48,197 bases of DNA from a virus, in the IMG/VR virus record IMGVR_UViG_3300046455_000220, positions 1 through 48,197 of that record. One strand, 5' to 3'. Made by a program: the position numbers and the translations under genes. This document shows, one piece after another, positions 45,486-48,197 of the stretch. How positions within the stretch are numbered: position 1 is the first letter of the stretch; each line of letters begins with the position of its first letter. The notes under the pieces are model-generated. The model saw nothing but the letters and a program-made list of their open reading frames with translations, ran no database searches and had not been told where the DNA came from.

Positions 45486-46192
45486 CGTCTTTTACAGCTA
45501 CAGGGGCCAGTGAGGAAATAGCCAGAGCGCTTTTTAACGCTTTGGCTTTTCTTCCCGCTAGAACTAATCCCCCTCTTGTACGATGCACGTTTGAAGCCAA
45601 TAAGGTCACTTTCCTTGCAACCGACTGTTACACCATCGGGCAGGATTGGGCAGTAATGGAATCGGGCCCTAAGAGGCCCGTAGAGGTTTGGATAGATCAG
45701 AATGCAGCAAAAGAGATCGAAAGCGCGGCACGCAAAGACCTCCTACCCAAATCACGCGCGCCGAACGGTTCGGACGGAAAAGGGACCGGGCTATTCACTT
45801 ATCACCCTGGGGACGCTCTGCATTTCACTCCACAACTCACGGGTGACCCCGCGTCCGGCCGTGACCACACGGGCCATTTCCCCGCTACACCCACAGCCGC
45901 AGGTGTGGTAACACCAGACGCACTCTGGGGGGCCTCTGATGACCTCCTAGAGGCCCTGGAGGAGCGCGACCCGTACTTGCCCAACGTGGCCATGTTTGAT
46001 CCTTCGCTACTCGCGAGGTTTTCAAAGGTCAAGACTCCGGGCAAAGAATTGACGCACATGGACATGCATTTCGGTGACGCCTCTAACGTGGTCCTGGTCA
46101 AGATTGGGAGCCGCTTTAGGGGCGCCATCATGGCGGTTGATAGGGAACGTGCGTCCGCGCACGAGAATATGGCCCCGGAGGGACTATGGTAA
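45482..46192 (+). CDS. Sliding-clamp-like protein, copy 2 (complete)
   Basis: 236 aa from GTG 45482. The complete form of the partial gene at position 1: begins TSFTATGASEEIARALFNAL like the first helix of a beta clamp, then ATDCYTIGQDW and FRGAIMAVDR. At two thirds of bacterial beta length it may have two clamp domains or a divergent third. No phage DNA polymerase is seen, so it would serve the host replicase. Identity of the family is a judgement from motifs. Confidence 0.55.
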   Translation: MTSFTATGASEEIARALFNALAFLPARTNPPLVRCTFEANKVTFLATDCYTIGQDWAVMESGPKRPVEVWIDQNAAKEIESAARKDLLPKSRAPNGSDGKGTGLFTYHPGDALHFTPQLTGDPASGRDHTGHFPATPTAAGVVTPDALWGASDDLLEALEERDPYLPNVAMFDPSLLARFSKVKTPGKELTHMDMHFGDASNVVLVKIGSRFRGAIMAVDRERASAHENMAPEGLW

Positions 46193-46272
46193 GCGGCCTT
46201 ATTGCAGATGCTCTTTTCTGGTTTGTCATCGGATCCCTGGCATGGATCATTATGGAGGTGGCCCGTAAGTGA
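46186..46272 (+). CDS. 28-aa membrane peptide, copy 2
   Basis: ATG inside the clamp end (ATGGTAA). LIADALFWFVIGSLAWIIME keeps the helix of copy 1; the tail is VARK. TGA overlaps the GTG of the winged-helix gene. Start mechanism differs from copy 1 (TAATG there), yet coupling is kept. Confidence 0.6.
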   Translation: MVSGLIADALFWFVIGSLAWIIMEVARK

Positions 46273-46487
46273 ACCGAACACAGCTTAGGGTTTTGGCCCT
46301 ACTGCGTACGAAGAAATGGGTTTCGACCACTGAACTTTGTTCACCCCAAGGGGGAGCGAATAACGGCACCCGTAGGGTGCGGGAACTCAGAGAATTGGGC
46401 TACCCGATCGTTAAGCGCCATAAGGCCAATACGACCGATTGGGAGTACAGCCTCATTCAGCCTCAACAAGAGGAGGTCATTTTTTGA
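46269..46487 (+). CDS. Small winged-helix protein, copy 2
   Basis: 72 aa from GTG 46269; nearly identical to the 1200-1418 product (NRTQLRVLALLRTKKWVSTT). Here it follows the membrane peptide directly because the HNH gene is absent. Confidence 0.65.
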   Translation: MNRTQLRVLALLRTKKWVSTTELCSPQGGANNGTRRVRELRELGYPIVKRHKANTTDWEYSLIQPQQEEVIF

Positions 46488-46714
46488 CGCGGGAAACCGT
46501 CAAGGTTAAGCGGCGTACCTATGGCGAGGGGGCCGCTAATGGTGGCCTCATGCTGCGCCCCCGTGCGGTGGCCAGAGTCAAGGGCGTGTCCGGCTACGCG
46601 GGGTGTTGGTGCTGTGACTGGGCCCAGGATGGGCGTTCGCGGCGGATCATGCGGCGGATCATGCGCCGACGAGAGGAGCGCGCGTGGCTGCGCGCATGGC
46701 GCACGGAGGCATGA
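46484..46714 (+). CDS. Small basic Cys protein, copy 2
   Basis: 76 aa from TTG 46484 with AGGAGG (46471-46476) upstream. GYAGCWCCDWAQDGRSRR holds three cysteines; the tail RRREERAWLRAW matches copy 1. The N-terminal 25 residues are absent from copy 1, a sign of fast change in this gene. Confidence 0.55.
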   Translation: MTRETVKVKRRTYGEGAANGGLMLRPRAVARVKGVSGYAGCWCCDWAQDGRSRRIMRRIMRRREERAWLRAWRTEA

Positions 46715-47101
46715 GTAAGGCCCCCCAGGGCCTCCGGAGAGGTTAGGGCCCCTGGGGGGCCGTACGCCCCAGCGGAAAGGGGGGCCGGAGGCCCACCTAA
46801 AGGACGTGCGAACAGGGTACGGCCCTCCCTGGGCCGATAGCAAGATCAGGAGGCAAACAGCATAGATCACACCAGAAACGATCAATCCGGACAGACGCGA
46901 ATGATCTGGACCGAAAGTAGCGGAAATAACGAATCCGGCTATAGGCGCCTTTTGGAAATATTGTTCACCCCTCCGCGAGCTGTCGGCGCGCATGATACGT
47001 TGCGAGCAACACAGGAAACCCCGGCAGGCTAGGCCTACCGGGGTCCCGTTCCGCAACAGCGCGCCAACGCTTTGCGGGATGGCCAGTCTGGAGGGACTGA
47101 C
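46715..47101. promoter_or_regulatory. Leader region upstream of integrase, copy 2
   Basis: Same layout as 1592-1973: GC-rich hairpins, an approximately 200-bp conserved segment, CCCCGG/CCGGGG hairpin (47021-47045) and GGAGGG before the ATG. Conservation over the whole stretch in both copies means neither copy is interrupted here by host DNA. Confidence 0.4.
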
Positions 47102-48197
47102 ATGGTTAAGACTACAGCCTTGCCCGTGCGCGGCGAAACGGCCCCGGGCACTCCGCCCCTTACGGGCACGTTCCAAGGTCCGGTTAGGACCATACGCGCG
47201 GCCCTCATGGCTCGTGTCTCGACCGCTGAACAAGTCGACGGATACGGAATTAAAGTCCAGGTCCAGGCTGGGGAAGCGCATATAGCAGGAAAACAGGGCT
47301 GGATTCTCCCTAAGGAACTCATCTTTATTGATGAGGGTGTTTCTGGATCCGTCATTGACCGCCCCGCAATGCTGCGCCTGGAAGAGGCCGCGCGGGCAGG
47401 CCTCATTGATGTAATCGTGGTCCACAAGTTTGACCGCATCGGCCGTACGGGTCGTGCGTTCTGGTCCTGGATTTGGGCAATGGAAGATTTGGGAATTTCC
47501 TTTGTCTCCGTAACCCAAAATATTGACTCCAGTACCAAATTTGGCAAACAGCAATTGCAATTCTATGCCATGATGGCAGAGGCCGAATGGGACCTTATCC
47601 GGGACCGGACGGTTAGCGGGCGGAATACCGCCGCTCTTGAGGGCCGTTGGCCTAGCGGCACCCCCGCTTACGGGCATAAGTCGGTCGGCCCCCGCAAAAA
47701 GCGTATGGCAGTGGTCAATAAGAAGGAAGCCAAGGTAATCAAGACTGCCACTGAACTAATTCTAGATCAGGGCATGACTGCCGAGGATGCGGCACGGGAA
47801 CTTAACACCCTGGGTTACCGCACCCGTACGGGCGCCTTGTGGACCGGGCCTAACCTTACGGCGCGCCTTAAGAGCGCTACCGTTCGGGGGGAGTTCATTT
47901 ACCGTAACCCCGATAAGTCGGGGAACAAGGTAAAGATGAACATTGATGGGACCCCCCTTTACGGGGACAGCATCACCATTAAGCTCCCCAAGATTCTTTC
48001 CAAGAAGCGGCATAACGCGCTGCTCGCTCGATTTAAGCTGCGCTCCCGTCCTAAGACGTCCTTTCAGGACTACCCCCTTTCTACCCGCATCGTGAGCGGG
48101 TGTGGACACTACACAGGAAGGTTTGACCGCACTAACGGGCAGAGGTTTTATCACTGCCTTAACCGTGCGGGTAAGCCGTGCAACGATCTGCCCATCG
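47102..48197 (+). CDS. int: Large serine recombinase, copy 2 (3' end outside window)
   Basis: 365 codons visible from ATG 47102. The first residues differ from copy 1 (MVKTTALPVRGETAPG against MGNSTGLLARGETAPG), after which the catalytic domain is nearly identical, including ARVSTAEQ and DEGVSGSVIDRP. Cut by the window end inside the zinc-ribbon segment. Confidence 0.93.
   Translation, partial: MVKTTALPVRGETAPGTPPLTGTFQGPVRTIRAALMARVSTAEQVDGYGIKVQVQAGEAHIAGKQGWILPKELIFIDEGVSGSVIDRPAMLRLEEAARAGLIDVIVVHKFDRIGRTGRAFWSWIWAMEDLGISFVSVTQNIDSSTKFGKQQLQFYAMMAEAEWDLIRDRTVSGRNTAALEGRWPSGTPAYGHKSVGPRKKRMAVVNKKEAKVIKTATELILDQGMTAEDAARELNTLGYRTRTGALWTGPNLTARLKSATVRGEFIYRNPDKSGNKVKMNIDGTPLYGDSITIKLPKILSKKRHNALLARFKLRSRPKTSFQDYPLSTRIVSGCGHYTGRFDRTNGQRFYHCLNRAGKPCNDLPI

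Noticed and set aside
46463-47677. 404-aa minus-strand open frame across the small Cys gene, leader and integrase
   Set aside because: It is antisense to conserved genes, has no ribosome site, and its counterpart in copy 1 is broken into shorter frames; codon composition alone keeps it open.

Overview
The window is wholly phage DNA and reads as a temperate siphophage of a high-GC actinobacterium, most likely Streptomyces or a close relative. The evidence is a large serine integrase, an HK97-type head module, a tape-measure gene, phage-encoded Lsr2, ThyX and a class II ribonucleotide reductase, many GTG/TTG starts and TAnnnT -10 boxes. No host gene is visible. Bases 1-about 4040 and 45525-48197 are two diverged copies (same order, roughly 95% alike by eye, not identical) of one block: sliding-clamp-like gene, tiny membrane peptide, winged helix, small Cys protein, integrase. 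They lie 45524 bp apart, about one phage genome. The right copy lacks an HNH gene that the left one has. Two related prophages in tandem, or an assembly that joins two phage variants, would explain this; an exact terminal repeat would not.

Layout. 1-4043 (+): clamp-to-integrase block. 4044-4457: regulatory gap with an operator, then an HTH gene (4458). 5166-15736 (+): early replication and nucleotide operon with a RecB-like nuclease, ssDNA-binding-like protein, DnaB-like ATPase, two-piece primase, metallophosphatase, sigma-like protein, class II RNR, ThyX and dCMP deaminase. No DNA polymerase was found. 15781-17557: a minus-strand small gene and a DUF3987-type ATPase. 17600-23345 (+): an island of small, mostly unrecognised genes, most with their own operator-promoter and hairpin terminator; it includes lsr2 and two AT-rich repeat patches that could be an origin. 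22332-44113 (-): lysis, tail, head and packaging genes (putative holin, CHAP endolysin, LamG tail protein, tape measure, frameshifted tail chaperones, tail tube, capsid, protease, portal, TerL, TerS, HNH). TerL and TerS are separated by an accessory module (collagen-like tail protein, DUF6011-like gene, two tRNAs, a double-winged-helix regulator between two paralogous small genes). 44114-44830: hairpin array and operators, leading into the second clamp operon.

The main discovery is a phage-wide control system. At least 14 copies of a 21-bp palindrome (arms GCACACMCC and GGKGTGTGC around a 3-bp centre) lie across the window. Most are built into promoters of the form TTGCAC-N17-TTTAAT, so that repressor binding would cover the -35 box and spacer. 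Two promoters of the same design carry different palindromes (lsr2 and the gene at 22654). A second set of genes, including the HTH gene at 4458 and the TerS/TerL module, has TAnnnT-N6/7-ATG at the start codon, as expected of leaderless transcripts. Several essential-looking genes have no ATG/GTG/TTG at their conserved N-terminus and appear to start at ATC, ATA, ATT or CTG, the first three behind a well-placed Shine-Dalgarno. All function calls come from reading the sequence, without database searches.
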